Positions 45,221 through 58,154 of a stretch of 64,000 nucleotides of DNA are shown piece by piece (position 1 is the stretch's first letter; each line of letters starts with the position of its first letter). Location of the stretch: assembly GCA_003013855.2 (NCBI GenBank), contig ML058338.1, positions 248,001 through 312,000 of the forward strand, written 5' to 3'. The translations under genes and the position numbers were made by a program. Under the pieces are notes generated by a model. It had not been told where the DNA came from and did not search any database. It was given only the letters and a program-made list of their open reading frames with translations. The stretch is from Liriodendron chinense. Taxonomy: Eukaryota > Streptophyta > Magnoliopsida > Magnoliales > Magnoliaceae.

Positions 45221-47555
45221 GTTTCTTTAGCATATAAAACATATAAAAAACCATCAGCATTTGAGCATGGCCACAATAGCAAATAGTTGGCCCTCCTATG
45301 GATTGACTGTTGACATTAGAAGATAAGTGCCCTCCGAAAAATGAATGCCAAACAATCATTCACAAACTCGTTTTATTGGCAATTAACAGAAATCCTCTAA
45401 GTTCAATAGTTTGGTTTGATAAAAAAAAATCAAAAAACAGTTTATCCCAACTCATTACACATTTGCATTCATATAACAGCATTCAACCAAGGAATAAAGG
45501 ATATGGAAAATCCTACATGAAAATAGATATTTTAACAGAATCATTCATTGATTGGATGCCAACTTCAGTTCACATTAATGGGCCAAACCACATGATGTTA
45601 GAGGTGTTAGGCATGATTTCACATGTAGTCAAACCCGCATTTCATCAAACAGATATCATGTGAAACACATTTCAGACATGAGATGGAAATATTCTGTGTA
45701 AGCAAAGTTGAGATAAGAGTGCTTGAGAAAGGAGTTGGGAGCCAAAGTTATCACACAGAGAGAATAACAATATGCTTAACAAAATATAATTGATGGCATA
45801 AAAAACTTCTGAAAACTGACCCTTCGTTGATGATGAAACCTCTAGTAAATCAAATATCGGTTTCATCGAAGTCCACTTTGATGCTTGGAATTGTGCCAAC
45901 AATGACCGCCAACCCCAATGCAAACCCTTGACTTGCACACTACAAAACAAGCAACACAATATCATTCAATAGCTCCAAACCAAGGTTTTATCACTCAACA
46001 ACTTGGACCGACTTGTTCAAACCTGACTCTTGAGTTGAATGGTTACTCGGCCTAGTCAGGCCAAGTCACAGAGTCAATATAAAGATTTCATAAGTTTCTT
46101 ATTGATGGTCAAATTGGTTGAACAATGGACTAAGCTAAGAAATGTTTTACCATGATTTGGCAAGTGCCAACAGGAGGATGTGTAACAGTGAAGAAAGCAA
46201 ATCGAGATGTTTCATTTACCACAAATAGCAAGGGGCAGAAATTACAACTAAAACCATTTTGGTTTTTTACCTGAACTAATATAATATTAAGTTTATTGAC
46301 ATAAAGCCTTTCCTGCCGAAAAAGACTTCATTACTTGAAAGCTAGCAATATGAGAGAAATATCAATAACAATCATAACTTGCAACAGTATACGAAGTGCA
46401 AATTAAAAAAAAAGAAAAACAGAAATTACATCTAATTGAAGTGGCTATATTGCTTTTTCTTTCCTTTTTTTATGCATAAATATCCAAAATGTTTATATGC
46501 TGGTGGCAATATTACTATTAGTCAAGATTGTATATATACCTGTACAATAATATCCTATATGTAATTTTTAATACCATTTTTTTATTCAACAGGCAATTCA
46601 TTCCATCGACACTTAATGACACCTTTGAGTACCTACAAAAATTGCTTAGTGAGCGGTCTTATAAATGCAGAAATACTCGCTAGTACTAGTAGCAAGATAG
46701 TTTCCATTCAACAGCAGAGATAGAAGAAAACACATGAAATATAGAGAAGCATGACAGAAGAAAAAAGGAACATCAAAGCAATGACAGAGTACATCAAAAC
46801 TTTCACCAACAAGACCTGATTGAACAAAAACCAATGATGTATCAAAAGTAAGATCACTTGCAGCAAAGCCACAGCAGAGGGAATGCTGGTCTTGAAAACT
46901 CAATTTCAGAAGCAAGATCACATATGTTACAACCCAACTCAGAGATCAATCTTTCCATAGTGCTAACTAAAGAAAAGGTGCTCACTCCAAATCCAAATTG
47001 GTTGAACAATCCTAACCTCCCATTCATGGATACATACATTCTGACATAAGACCATGGATATTTTCATTTAAGTCTCCAATAAATGCTTATCAATCTAATA
47101 TTCAGACAACCTGATAGAATTAACTTTTAGTTCATGATACATCTAAAACAGTACCTATAATTTGGACAGTTTGGTTCAAATTACCTGTATGCCATGAGTG
47201 TAGTTCTCAGTAATTTCTAAGTAACTGTGTATCACGGTATCACCCATCGCAATGGCAGACTATCAAAGTATTTCTCAAATAGAAAAGTTCTAGAATTTCT
47301 GAAATGTCAAAAATGAATGCACAACAGCTGAGATAATCTACATGAAGTCATCAATGAAAAATCACTAGAAACAAATTTTAGTAAACTCTACCTCCAAAAG
47401 TCGAAGGCAAAGAGCCTGTGCTAGATACCATTTTCTTTATCTTTCTCATCCCAACAAAATAAAAATATAATTAAAAAAATACAAGAAAACCCACATGAAC
47501 AACTAAAATGGAAAAACAAAAATAGTTCTACAAGAAACAAAACACATATAAATAC
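45221..47555. other. Interior of CACTA-like element, unidentified
   Basis: A-rich DNA with several 60-120 codon open frames (such as 45310-45663 +, 46646-46921 -), none matching a family I know. It may contain introns and decayed host exons; 47395-47453 (-) looks exon-like before a GTAGAG donor. Confidence 0.4.
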
Positions 47556-47738
47556 CTGCAAACTTGCAGTGAATATATTAGAAATGCACATCCTACAATC
47601 TAACTTTTTGATGGTTGCTGCACTTGCCCCCTTTTAAGGTCACACGATACACTCTTCCATATAAACCTTCTCCAATTAAAGCCTTTCTGCCCAAAGTTGT
47701 CAGTTATGTCCTCCAGTTCATCTACTGAAGCCTCAAAT
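47556..47738 (-). pseudogene. PTI1-like kinase exon fragment
   Basis: On the minus strand, after an acceptor-like 'aatttcccag', the sequence reads FEASVDELEDITDNFGQK, then (one base shifted) ALIGEGLYGRVYRVTLK, then (shifted again) AATIKKLD. These are the PTI1-like Ser/Thr kinase start, glycine loop and VAIK-type lysine block. Two single-base frameshifts make it a pseudogene. PTI1 kinases act downstream of receptor kinases, but this piece lacks the rest of the domain. It is probably captured by the surrounding CACTA-like element (inference). Confidence 0.68.
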
Positions 47739-49110
47739 CTGGGAAATTAACTCTTTTTTCTTCTTCTTTTTTTTGCAATTAGTTTCTTCTCTTTAGATAT
47801 GACATCAAAGTCATGCAAAAGGTAGATGCAGCATGAATAAACAACAATGGGTTACCATGAATCCATGTGTTAACATGTGACATGTGTAATATATATATAT
47901 AAGCAATGAGAAAAGGTGGCCTCATCATCGTGATTGGCAGGAGCAAACATACCACTAACCTTGATTGTAGATCATTTCATCTTTGTTAGATTCAGACAAC
48001 TATGCTTAATCACTGTCATTTATCATCCATCAGAACCTCATGTTTTACAGAAAGTGGAAGCAATTAATCGCATTAGAACAACAAGACAAATATTGAAAGA
48101 GATTTAATGCTTCTCTGATTTCCCTTGCAGTCCCTTCATCTGAATATATTAAATACTCTACCTAAGTGAAGTTAGACTCCTAGAGATTGATTTAAGATAA
48201 TACCTTTGCAGCTTGCTCTAGAATTTGTCAGCCACTCTGACTAACCATCTAACTCTTATGAAAATCCAGCAGGACCCACCAAAATCAAGTGTTTAATATG
48301 TTCAGGATGCTGTAGACAGAGAACATCAACACTAATAGCAAGATCAATGGCATTGGAAAATTCTCAACCATTTGGGTTTTATAATGAATATAAACTTTTT
48401 GGCTAATTTACTTTTAAACCATCCATTCCTAGTGTACGGATGTAACCCATTTGACTAGCAAACTAGGCCCAACAATCACCTCATCAGACAATTAAAGTTA
48501 TCCAATCAAGGGGCCTACAAAATGGATGGTGAGACTAGTTCCAAACTCTCCTTGCACAAGGTGGGGCCCACTGTCCATGAAACCCTTCAAACTATATCAT
48601 TCACCAAAAAGGAGCACATACAATCCTCAAAACCATGAATCTAAAAAATCCAAGCTCTAATCTCAACATATTCAAAACAGAATTTCAGATCTGCTCGTTT
48701 CAACCATGACAAGTAAAAGAAGCTCCACAACCTTCATTGCAGAAGAAAAAGAGATGAAACAAACCATAAAAAATCAGAGATTATGGAGCTGAAACTGAGA
48801 CCAAAGAAATTGCATTGTAAGAAAAAGGAAAGAACAGAGGAACATACCTTTAAAAGAAGTAACAAGAGATGAAATCTACAAGCATTTCCTTCAAAGAACC
48901 GCAAATAGATGCTTGCAGATCATTCATGAAAGCTGCCAAGAGCTCCGCTACACAGAAACTCTTGAATCTATAGATGTATTTCAGAAATCGTAATTTCAGA
49001 TCCTGGAAATAATGTAAGAAGAAAAAGTCAAGAGATTGGAGGGGGTCGTTCTCCTTCAGATCCTGGAAATGGGTCCGGGCATCGTTTCCGGCGGGTTGTG
49101 GATCAGGGCA
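47739..49110. other. Unidentified flank of the 14-kb CACTA
   Basis: AT-rich, with a weak MITE-like stretch at 48420-48570 ('ggtggggcccactgtccatg'). A local duplication 'ttcagatcctggaaat' occurs at 48996 and 49055. No gene identified. Confidence 0.4.
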
Positions 49111-49124
49111 CACTACGCCAATAT

Positions 49125-49380
49125 CGCAAAAAAAACGACGGACGAAGTCCGTCGTTACTTTTCATTAACGACGGACTTCGTCCGTCGCATGGTCACACGT
49201 TCTTTTGCAAGTCGTTAATCATAAACGACGGACCAAATTCGTCGGTAAATTACGACGGATATAGTCCGTCGTTAAATAAACGACGGATCTTATCCGTCGT
49301 AACCTCCAAAACATCATCGTTCTAGCAACGGATTCTATTCGTCGTTGTAAAAAGAACGACGGACCAATCCGTCGATAATA
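49125..49380. repeat. CACTA left subterminal repeats
   Basis: Palindromic words such as 'cgacggacgaagtccgtcgt', 'acgacggacttcgtccgtcg' and 'cgacggatcttatccgtcgt', about seven copies. In the family such repeats bind the transposase accessory protein. Confidence 0.9.
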
Positions 49381-49943
49381 GTAGGATCTGTCAGTTTTCT
49401 TATGACATTTTCGATGTTTAAAAAATAAAAAAAAATTAGCACGCATTTGTTGCATTTTGAATTTCTTACACCTGATATCACCAAAGCAGTACAAACCAAT
49501 TCAATAAATAAACTAAACTAACCATTTCTAATTCACACATCCACCATTTATTGCATATTGAATTTCTTACATCTTGCGAACTAGCTGCGGACATCTTAAA
49601 TATCCGATTACATCAACAAGAAAATATATTAGTCTTTCAATCAACAATGCAGCAACAAAATCTTTTGAAATCCTCCAGTTAAGCTGTCTTTCTAAAACAG
49701 CAAGGCTTTTAGTGTGCATGGGAAAATTGTGGGACGACCCCATTCGAATGAGGAACTCCTAGTAAACCGCAAAGCAGAACCTGAAATCATGATTTTGAAA
49801 GAACTAATTAAGCTATTGATAAAATAAAGACAATGATGGAGTTTACATAAATGAATTGGCGATATTCAAAACCAGGCATATACCATGAACCCGAGAAATA
49901 AAATGTCATAATGACAAGCAGGCGAGTTTTTCATATTGAACTA

Positions 49944-50050
49944 CCTCCGGTTGAGCCAGCTATGAAGCTATGCCGTGATTGAAAAACTGAAGGCTGTACA
50001 GCTGGTATTATGATAGCAATGATGTAAACTGGTGGAACTTGCATCAGATC
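49944..50050 (-). pseudogene. Possible captured exon, function unknown
   Basis: On the minus strand, acceptor 'gaaactgcag', then an open frame reading DLMQVPPVYIIAIIIPAVQP and SRHSFIAGSTG, ending at a GTAGTT donor. I do not recognise the protein. It is listed because it is bounded by splice sites and lies on the same strand as the other captured exons. Confidence 0.4.
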
Positions 50051-50579
50051 CTGCAGTTTCAGCACATGAAGCAAACAATTAGTAAAATAGTAACAAATGC
50101 TTGCATAGAAGGTTTCAATGGTCGGCATTTCTATCCCCACTGTTTTGTGAAGTGTGGCCAACTTGAGTTTGGGATCTCCATCGTGTTTGGGCTCAGATCC
50201 TAACACAAATGTCATGGTGGGTGCCACAGATCCTAACATCGGGTTACAAGGTGAGATCCATCCTATCAATCCTTGTCACATGGCTGTGCAGCCGAAAACT
50301 TTGTGAGGACCACCATGATGTCCACCTGACATCCGATCCTTCCATCATTTTTGGGAGATCCAAAATTCGAGTAAGCCACACCATAGAAAACAACAGGAAT
50401 GGAAACACCAACCATTGAAAATTTCCTGAGGCCCACGGTCATCCTTAAATACCATCCATTCCTGATCCAAAACTTCTATGGGCCCCAATGAAGTTTTGAT
50501 GGTGGATGTTCAATTCCCAACAATTCTTGTAGCATGGCCTACTGAGTTTGAATGTTACACAGACATGTGTGGGCCCCAC

Positions 50580-51030
50580 AGAGTTTTAGCTTACACGAGG
50601 GACGCGGATTAGCTACTGACAGGTTGAGTAGCTACCTCCCTACACCAACTTATGTGGGCCCCACCATGATGTATGTTTTGTATCCACACCATCTATCCAT
50701 TTGGAGAGATCATTTTTAGACATGAACCAAAGAATGAAGCAGATCCAAAGCTCCAGTGGACCTCACCAAAGAAAGCAACGGGGATTGATCTCTTACCATT
50801 AAAAACTTCTTGGGGCCATAGGAGTTTTCGATCAAGCTGATATTTAAATTTTCCCTTCTTCCATGTCTGTGTGAACTTATGAACACGTTGGATGTCAAAT
50901 AAAAATCATGGTGGGCCCTAGGAAGGTTTCGACGCTCAGCGTTACTGTCCCCACTGTTTTCTTTTGTGGAGTCCACTCGAGAATTTTGGCTTACACGAGC
51001 ACCATGTAAGAAGGTTGCGCGCAACTCGTG
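50580..51030. mobile_element. Superfamily MITE in the CACTA interior
   Basis: Left end 'gttttagcttacacgaggga' and inverted right end near 50983 ('gagaattttggcttacacgagcacc' shares the phrase). The interior has 'atgtgggccccaccatgatg', 'gacctcaccaaagaaagcaa' and 'cccactgttttcttttgtgg'. A partial relative is at 50120-50580. Confidence 0.6.
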
Positions 51031-51132
51031 TCCTGCTTTAACATCTCCTCACCATCAAAGATAAGGAGAACAAAATCATCACTATGAAGGTAAAATATTA
51101 TCAAAATCTCAGTAATATCAAAGTGCTCTTAC

Positions 51133-51410
51133 CTTTGAGATTTAGGGACCCATTGAGCCAATTATCTCCCAAATCCAAAGCCTCCAGCTTGCTCAAAATT
51201 GCCAATTCTGCCCAAATTTGAAAAATAATAAAAGCATTAAAAGGGGAGTTTGTGAATGTGATTGATGCTATCAATTTTGGTTTAATTTCTGTACAATTAA
51301 TCAACAATTACCTTCAAAGGACAAGGAACCCTCCAATTCATTCATGCTTAGATCAAGACTTCTGAGGGATGAGAGTGCACCCAAAAATGAGCTTTCAAAA
51401 TGGTTGGACG
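51133..51410 (-). pseudogene. Captured LRR gene fragment, two exons
   Basis: Minus-strand exon 51410(approx.)-51312 encodes SFLGALSSLRSLDLSMNELE + GSLSFEG, then donor GTAATT. Exon 51207-51133 encodes LAILSKLEALDLGDNWLNGS + LNLKG, then donor GTAAGA. Both are single plant LRRs of about 24-25 residues, one repeat per exon, as in receptor-like protein genes. The frames are intact but the rest of the gene is absent. Confidence 0.75.
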
Positions 51411-52963
51411 ATGTGGATTTAAGGCACATACATCTCTGTAAGCAAATCAATGGCAAAAGCTAACATAAATGGTAGATTGAAACTAGCAATAGATCCAAAA
51501 CCTTCAGAAAATGCACAAGATTTCAAAAATCGAGCCAAACGGACCTAAAGAAACAAAACTGAGCCATGATGCATGCTATTGTATGTTTCTCCATTTTGAT
51601 TAAATCTTTGCATTTGGATATATTTATCTCTGTTCCAAGAAGAAACAAACAACACTAAAAACCAAACGGAGAAATAGTTCAGTCATTAACAGAAAAAAGG
51701 TGTCAAGAAGCATACATTGATGGACCAACTGTTTAAAAGAAAAAGGTGTCAAGAAACAGTTCACTCATTAATAGTTCACACATTCAAATTCCTATATTTC
51801 AGTTGAAATGTTAGCAATTCAAACCAAATCCAAAAGGCAAAGTTCAAATGGATGGTTCCCCTGAGTCATGGATTGGCCTGATTTTTGGGCCCATGCCAAA
51901 CAAGAGACATCATGCATGATGGTTGAAATGGATGTCATCAACACATCTTGGTGGAGCCCACGTCAACAAGCAATTCTATTAAACAATATAAAGCAGAAGT
52001 TCCACTTACTATTTTATCAATCTCCTAGCCTACAAGTTGCAGTGAAGGCCATAAATCAAGCATCAAATGAAGTCTGTAAAAGTCCTGACTGAGTCTAGAC
52101 AAGCAAATACAACAAAGTGGTTTCCATGCCTTCTTGGAATAAGTTATCATTGCCGCTTTTGTTTTGAAACGAGTCAGCAAGTTCAGTTGATATCCTGCAT
52201 TTATCAGATGGACATGCGTAAATCATGGGCATCTAGATTAAAGTGGAAACCAGGGACAAAATCATATATCAGATAATGTTAAGGAAATGAAAAGCACCAT
52301 CAAACACTTGCAATGCTTCTGTTAGCCAATAGAAAGCAATCCCATGCAAAATGTTCAAACTTAGCAAATGGCCCATGGATTGGCAACCAATAGAAAACTA
52401 GCAGATGTACATTCAGATGGAACACTACAAATCCAGCAACGACTCACAAGCAATTCCTTTAGGGTGCATGAAATCTGATAGTAGAAAGTTGCTAATTTCA
52501 CCTACTAAATGAATTTACAGAAGTACACAATGCTATGTGTAAAAATTGGAAATTTTCATAACTATAGAGGAGTATAGAAGATTTAAGTTGAAGAGGAGAT
52601 TGAAAAGAAAAATGACTAACCTCAATGAGAATATTATACACTTCCCATAGTCGTTATGTCTTGTAAATCTTTCGAAAACACTTTTGAATGAAGATCCACA
52701 CTGCAAGAAGGAAAAAAAAAAAGCTGAAAATGTAAATATAGGTTCTAATTTGGCATACATAAACATTTTGTCGATGAAAAGCCGAAAAGTAATTTTCATA
52801 AACAATCTTCAATCTATGCCTGAACTCAACAGCTTCCATACCAGAAAAGGCTTCGCCAGCAAAGATTAATATATTTATATCTTCATAATTTCTTAGGAAT
52901 TGATGTTACAGAGAAACATCTAATTAGATGGCATGCAGAACAAAAGAACAGAACAAGACCTAC

Positions 52964-53133
52964 CTAATTTCTGCATTTTCTTTCTCTAACTTCAGCTCTA
53001 ACTTGACGTTCAAGAGAAGAATCTTTGGACTCAGAAACTTCTTTGGTTGCTGCTCAAAACCAGCGTAGGGAAATGTCTTCTTAAAAGCAACACCAGAAAC
53101 GAGGAAAGAATCGCGCATGGTACCTCCTGGAAC
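52964..53133 (-). pseudogene. CCT7: Captured exon of chaperonin CCT subunit eta (CCT7)
   Basis: An acceptor (tctgtag) precedes 170 bases of open frame: VPGGTMRDSFLVSGVAFKKT, then FPYAGFEQQPKKF, SPKILLLNVKLELKLEKENA and EIR split over a GTAGGT donor. This is the apical/intermediate segment of T-complex protein 1 subunit eta, part of the cytosolic CCT chaperonin that folds actin and tubulin. The exon has no stop or frameshift, so the capture is recent or the exon still spliced. No flanking CCT7 exon is identifiable. Confidence 0.85.
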
Positions 53134-54439
53134 CTACAGAAAGAATCCAAAATATGAGCTTATTTACCTTCTGCACTACTGAATGAATGTCAAGAGTTTC
53201 ATTAAGTCTCACTGTCTAATTGACTTCCAAGAGGTTTCCAACCCAGCATAAGCATAGAAGGTGGCTCATTTACACGACATCACATACAGATAAATGGCTT
53301 GCAAGTGCCATGTTCAAGCCATCCATTAGGTGAGTCCCAACATGCAGATGCCCTTGGCCTATCAGGCCAGTCCACTGATCAGATGGGCTACAATTTATGA
53401 GACACAGATGCCAGAGAACTATTTCTGTTGGAGGGAAACGGTACATCAGGGGCCTGTGGGAACTTGAGACAGCTGAGAAAAATTTAAAGAGTTTTCTAAG
53501 CCATCAATTTGTTTCTAACAATGCGGCCCCTGTGATGAGTGAACTAGCCTGATTTCCAGCCAGGGCAGCAACATGGTGAGACCCAAATAACGGGTGGCTC
53601 AAATCTCACACCCATGTGCCACATTGGTACATGTGGTGATGTGTATACATGAGCTTCCTTCTTAACATGTATTTCTGAATTAGAAAATTTTGATTCCACT
53701 AAGTTGCTCAAGTGCACAAAGTATGCAAAAGCATTCAAGGAAACAATGCAGCATCAGAAATCGAAACACTTCCTCGAATACGTGTACAAAAAGGCACTTT
53801 CGAAAATCCAGAATTAGGGGAAAAAAACTCAGGATAAAACTTTAAGAAAGAAAAAGAAGGGTATACTTTATTTTCATGTTTCAACATCATTAAACACATC
53901 TACAGTGGGATCATCAATAGCATCTAATATGACCTTACAATGTTAATATGACTTGGATTTGCTCCACCATGGATGGACGGTAGAGATGAAGATGGTGGCC
54001 AGCTGAGATGGTTGGACGCTGGAGCTTTGGGCGGATCGTTGATGTGATGAAGGAAGGCTGGGAGTTGAAGATCTGGATGGCCAGCCTTGAAGATGGTTCA
54101 CTTTCTGATTGTTGGATCAACATGAGTGCTGAGATGAACGTGGGCCACATCTGGATGGGTAGGATTTGCCAGTAGCTGCTGTTGGAGAGGTCTTTGTTGC
54201 TGAAGCTAGTGTGAGGTGGGGTGTGGATAGTACCCACGGCTAGGATTTGCCATCAGCCTTGGGACTGCCTCATTTTTAGGCTTGTGCCCTAAAATGATGT
54301 GGAAAAATGGATGGACGGTGTGGATAGTACCCAATCCGCGTCCGTACACTCACAAATCCCTAATTTGAGATTCGACAATACAAATCTCTAATTTGGGATT
54401 CGACAATAAAAATCCAAAAAGAAAAGTAAGCAAGGTTAG

Positions 54440-54551
54440 GGTTAGGGTTTTTTACCTGGTGGAGGAAGTAGAGGAGAGAGAGAGTGGGAGCAGTTGTTGT
54501 ACACCCACACGCTGGAACAAAGAACGGGATCGAGAGGGAGGGAGAGAGAGG

Positions 54552-54595
<44 letters not shown>

Positions 54596-54730
54596 GGGCG
54601 AGGGAGAGAGAGAGGGTCGTGAGTGAGAGAGAGAGGGGGTCTGTCCGTGAGTGACAGAGAGAGAAAGTGGGGGGGGGGGGGAGGGGGGGCGGGCGTGCGT
54701 GCGTGAGACAGAGAGACAGAGAGAGCATGC

Positions 54731-54772
<42 letters not shown>

Positions 54773-54800
54773 TGAGAGAGAGAGAGAGAGGGAGGGGTCT
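54440..54800. repeat. GA-rich microsatellites beside a 5'-UTR-like stretch
   Basis: Several (GA)n runs (54546-54590, 54730-54800), a G-run at 54669-54690, and on the minus strand 'cttcctccaccag|gtaaaaaaccc' (54450-54475), resembling the end of a CT-rich 5' UTR exon of a plant gene. It may be the start of a captured gene (inference). Confidence 0.55.
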
Positions 54801-54805
54801 CCGTT

Positions 54806-55355
54806 TGAATTAGATGTTACCCTAGTAACACCTTAGTAGGTGTTACCCCTACCGTGTGGGGCCCATCGTGATGCATTTTTTATATATCTATGCTGTCTAG
54901 CTGCTTTCTCATATCATTTTAGGATATGATCTAAAAAAATCTTAAGAAGATCCAAATCTCAGGTGGACCATACCACTATAAACAGTGATTAATAACCATT
55001 AAAAATGTTTTGTGGGCCATAAAAGATTTCGATCAATCTCATATTTATATTTTCCCTTCATCAAGACCTTATTGACATTATCAAGAGCTTGGATTGCAAA
55101 TAAACATTACCAAAACCTTATCATGGGCTCTTTGGAATTTTTAATGGTGGAGCACTCAATCACACTGTTTCCAGCGGTATGGTCCACTTGAGATTTGGAT
55201 CTAGATAATTTTTGGAATCTTATCCTAAAATGATCTGTATAAACGGATGGACGGAGTGGATATACAAAATATCATCCACGTGGGCCATACGGTAGGGGTA
55301 ACACCCACTAAGCCATTCCCGGGTAACACATAATTCGCTACCCTCTCTTTTTTTG
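54806..55355. mobile_element. MITE A1, 'agatgttaccctagtaacac' ends
   Basis: The left end 'attagatgttaccctagtaa' and inverted right end 'gggtaacacataattcg' flank superfamily inner arms with 'gtgtggggcccatcgtgatg' and 'atccacgtgggccatacggt'. Same family as copies at 56978 and 59470. Confidence 0.8.
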
Positions 55356-55394
55356 GGGAGAATAGGTAACACCTAACTCCACTCTCTTATTGTA

Positions 55395-55860
55395 CAGAGT
55401 AAACTCTGTTGGGCCCACCTAGAATGTATGTGCTTCATCTATTCCGTCCATATGTTTTTACAGATCATTTTAGGGGTTGAGCCCAAAATTTAAGCATATC
55501 CAAATCTCAAGTGTACCATGCCACAGGAAACAGTGGAAATAATGATTTCCACCGTTGAAACCATTCCATGCCCCACGGTGATGTTTATTTGTCATCCAAC
55601 CTGTTCATAAGATCACATGGACATGGATGAAGAGAAAACACAAATATCAGCTTCATCAAAAACTTCTGTTTGCTCCCAAGAATTTTTCAATGGTAGACAT
55701 TTAGTTCACACTTTTCCTATGGTGTGGTCCACTTTAGAACTTGATATGCTTCAACTTTTTGTTACATACTTAAAATTATTTTTTAAGATGGATGGACGGA
55801 GTGGATAAAATAAGTAAATCACAGTGGGCCCCTCAAAGTTTACTATGCACGCTTAGCGTG
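55395..55860. mobile_element. MITE B, superfamily member
   Basis: Left 'gtacagagtaaactctgttg' against inverted right 'aaagtttactatgcacgc'. Arms contain 'tgtatgtgcttcatctattc' and 'gatggacggagtggataaaa'. Confidence 0.7.
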
Positions 55861-55884
55861 CGGAGTTGCTCACTACGCAGTCCG

Positions 55885-56415
55885 CTTATTGGCGAGACTT
55901 GGGTGAGACTGCCGAACCAGTGAAGTGGGTGGGACCCTGAACCTAGGGCCCACCTAGATGTATTCCTTGTACATCCATTCCGTTAATATGCTTTTAAAGA
56001 TTATTTTGTACTATGTTACCAAAAATGAAGAAGATTAAAAATTTTAGTGGACTACAACATAAGAAACACCGGTTAATGACCATTAAAAACCTTTTGTGAG
56101 CCACAAAAGTTTTCTATCAACCTGATATTTATTTTTTCCTTTCATCCCTGTCTACGTGCCCTTATCAACAGATTGGATGGTCAATAAACATTACGGTGGA
56201 CTCTAGGAAGTTTTTAATGGTCACAGTTGAATTATAACTGTTTCTTGGGTTGTGGTCCACCTAAAATTTCTATCTGTTTAATTTTTGGCATTTCATCCTA
56301 AAATAATACGAAGAAACAGATGGACGGCATGGATCTACAAATAATACATCCACGTGGGCCCTAAGTTAGGGTCCCACCCACATCGCTGGTTAGGCCGTCT
56401 CACCCAAGTCGAGCC
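55885..56415. mobile_element. MITE C, superfamily member
   Basis: 'gggtgagactgccgaaccag' with 'gggtgggaccctgaacctag' on the left; 'ctaagttagggtcccaccca' and 'ggccgtctcacccaagtc' inverted on the right. Confidence 0.8.
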
Positions 56416-56955
56416 GAGAGCGCATTAGGTGAGACCCCGGCCTCACCCAAGATGGTGCGGCCCTTACCGTCGGTTGTCTTTGTATACCCACCTTGATGTA
56501 TGTATTATGTATCCACACCGTCCATCCATTTTTACAGATAATTTTAGGTAATTAAACCAAAAATAAAGCAGATCCAATCATCCAGTGGACCATAACATAG
56601 GAAACAGCGGCGATTGACCATTAATGGGGCACAGAAGTTTTCGATGAAGCTGATATTTGTTTTTTACCTTCATCTAGAATAATGTGACCTTATCAACAGA
56701 TTGGATGGTAAATAAACAGTACAGAAACATGAAGGTGAGTCCTGATAAGTTTTAAATGGTAGGATGGTCAATCACCACTGTTTCTTGTGGTATGGTCCAC
56801 CTGATAATTTTTTCTGCTTCATATTTGGGATATACCCTAAGATAATATGGAAAAACGGATGGACGGAGTGGATACATAATACGTACATCAACCTGGGCCT
56901 CACAGTAAGGGCCGCACAGTCTTTGGTGAGCCCGGGGTCTCACCAAATTCACTCT
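56416..56955. mobile_element. MITE D, superfamily member, full length
   Basis: 'gagagcgcattaggtgagac' and 'aagatggtgcggcccttacc' on the left; 'gtaagggccgcacagtcttt' and 'ggtctcaccaaattcactctc' inverted on the right. Half copies are at 2693 and 38430. Confidence 0.85.
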
Positions 56956-56977
56956 CAGTAACGCCAGTCTTCTTGGG

Positions 56978-57500
56978 GCGGGAGAGAATTAGATGTTACC
57001 CTGGTAACACCTTAGTGGGTGTTACCTCTACCGTGTGGGGCCTATATTGATGTATCTTTTATATATCCATGTCGTTCATATGTTGTTATGTCTAATTTTA
57101 AGATGAAATCCAAAATTATAAGAAGTTCCAGATCTCAGGTGGACCATACCAATAGAAAGAATGATGAATAATCATTAAAAGCATTTCGTGGGCCACAAAA
57201 GTTTTAGATCAAGATGATCTTCAAAATTTCTATTCATCCAGATCTTCCTGACATTATCAAGAGCTTGGATTGCAAATAAACATTACGGAAACATTACCAT
57301 GGGCTCTTTGGAATTTTTAATGGTGGACACTAAATCAGCACTGTTTCCAGTGGTATGGTCCACTTGAGATTTGGATTTACATAATTTTTGGAAGGACATT
57401 CTAAAATGGGCCGGAGAAGCGGATGGACGGCGTGGATATACAAAATACTATCCACGTGGGCCGGTAGGTAGAACCCCAACGGATTGTTCCCGGCGGATTG
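56978..57500. mobile_element. MITE A2, right end altered
   Basis: Begins 'gagaattagatgttaccctg' like A1. The right arm reaches 'actatccacgtgggccggta' then 'ggtagaaccccaacggattg', where the terminal GTTACC repeat is lost. Confidence 0.75.
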
Positions 57501-57599
57501 GCTGGTGCACCCTACACCAGCTCAGCTGCGTTACAGCTGGTGAAGGGACGTGACGGAAGCAGAGCTAGTGGGCAGTCAACGAGCATCGTGTTTGTACGA

Positions 57600-58110
57600 A
57601 TCTATTATGAAGATTAAGGCTCTGTGGACCCCACAATGATGCATTTAGTACATCCAAACCGTCCATCTATTTAGCGAGATCATTTTAGTGTATGATACCT
57701 AAAATGAGTCATATTCAAAACTCAAGTGGACCATACCAATAAATTTATTGTGGGGACAATGATTATCACCGTTAAAACATACCCACGGTCCACCATGATG
57801 TTTATTTGTCATCCAAACTGTTCATAAGGTCACACGGACCTGGATGAAGGGTAAAAATAAATATCAGACTGATCCAAAACTTCTAGGACCTCCAAAAATG
57901 TTTCAATGGTATACGTTCAATCTCCCACTGCTTTCTGCAGTGTGGTCCACTGGATCCTTGGATCTGTCCAATTTTTTGCGTCCAGCCTTAGAATGATTTC
58001 AGAACATGGACGAACGGTTTGAATATAACAAGTACCTCATGGTGGGACCCACAGAACTTGATGACGTCGCTGCAATTAATACATAGAGGTGGGGCCTATG
58101 TTCAGAATCC
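57600..58110. mobile_element. MITE E, superfamily member
   Basis: Left arm 'gctctgtggaccccacaatg'; inverted right arm 'catggtgggacccacagaac'. Terminal repeats beyond this are unclear. Confidence 0.65.
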
Positions 58111-58154
58111 CACCCGGATCCTAAATTCCGGGATCTCACCCAAGTCCCGCTCAA

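Noticed and set aside
45310..45663. 117-codon plus-strand open frame
   Set aside because: No family resemblance, AT-rich, inside a CACTA-like element, with no matching splice or promoter signals.
52640..52695. Possible next CCT7 exon after the acceptor-like 'ccttcttgcag' (minus)
   Set aside because: The translation in all frames does not match CCT7 or another family, so I could not support it.
54360..54728. 122-codon Leu/Ser-rich frame and its plus-strand Glu/Arg partner
   Set aside because: Translation of (GA)n microsatellites.
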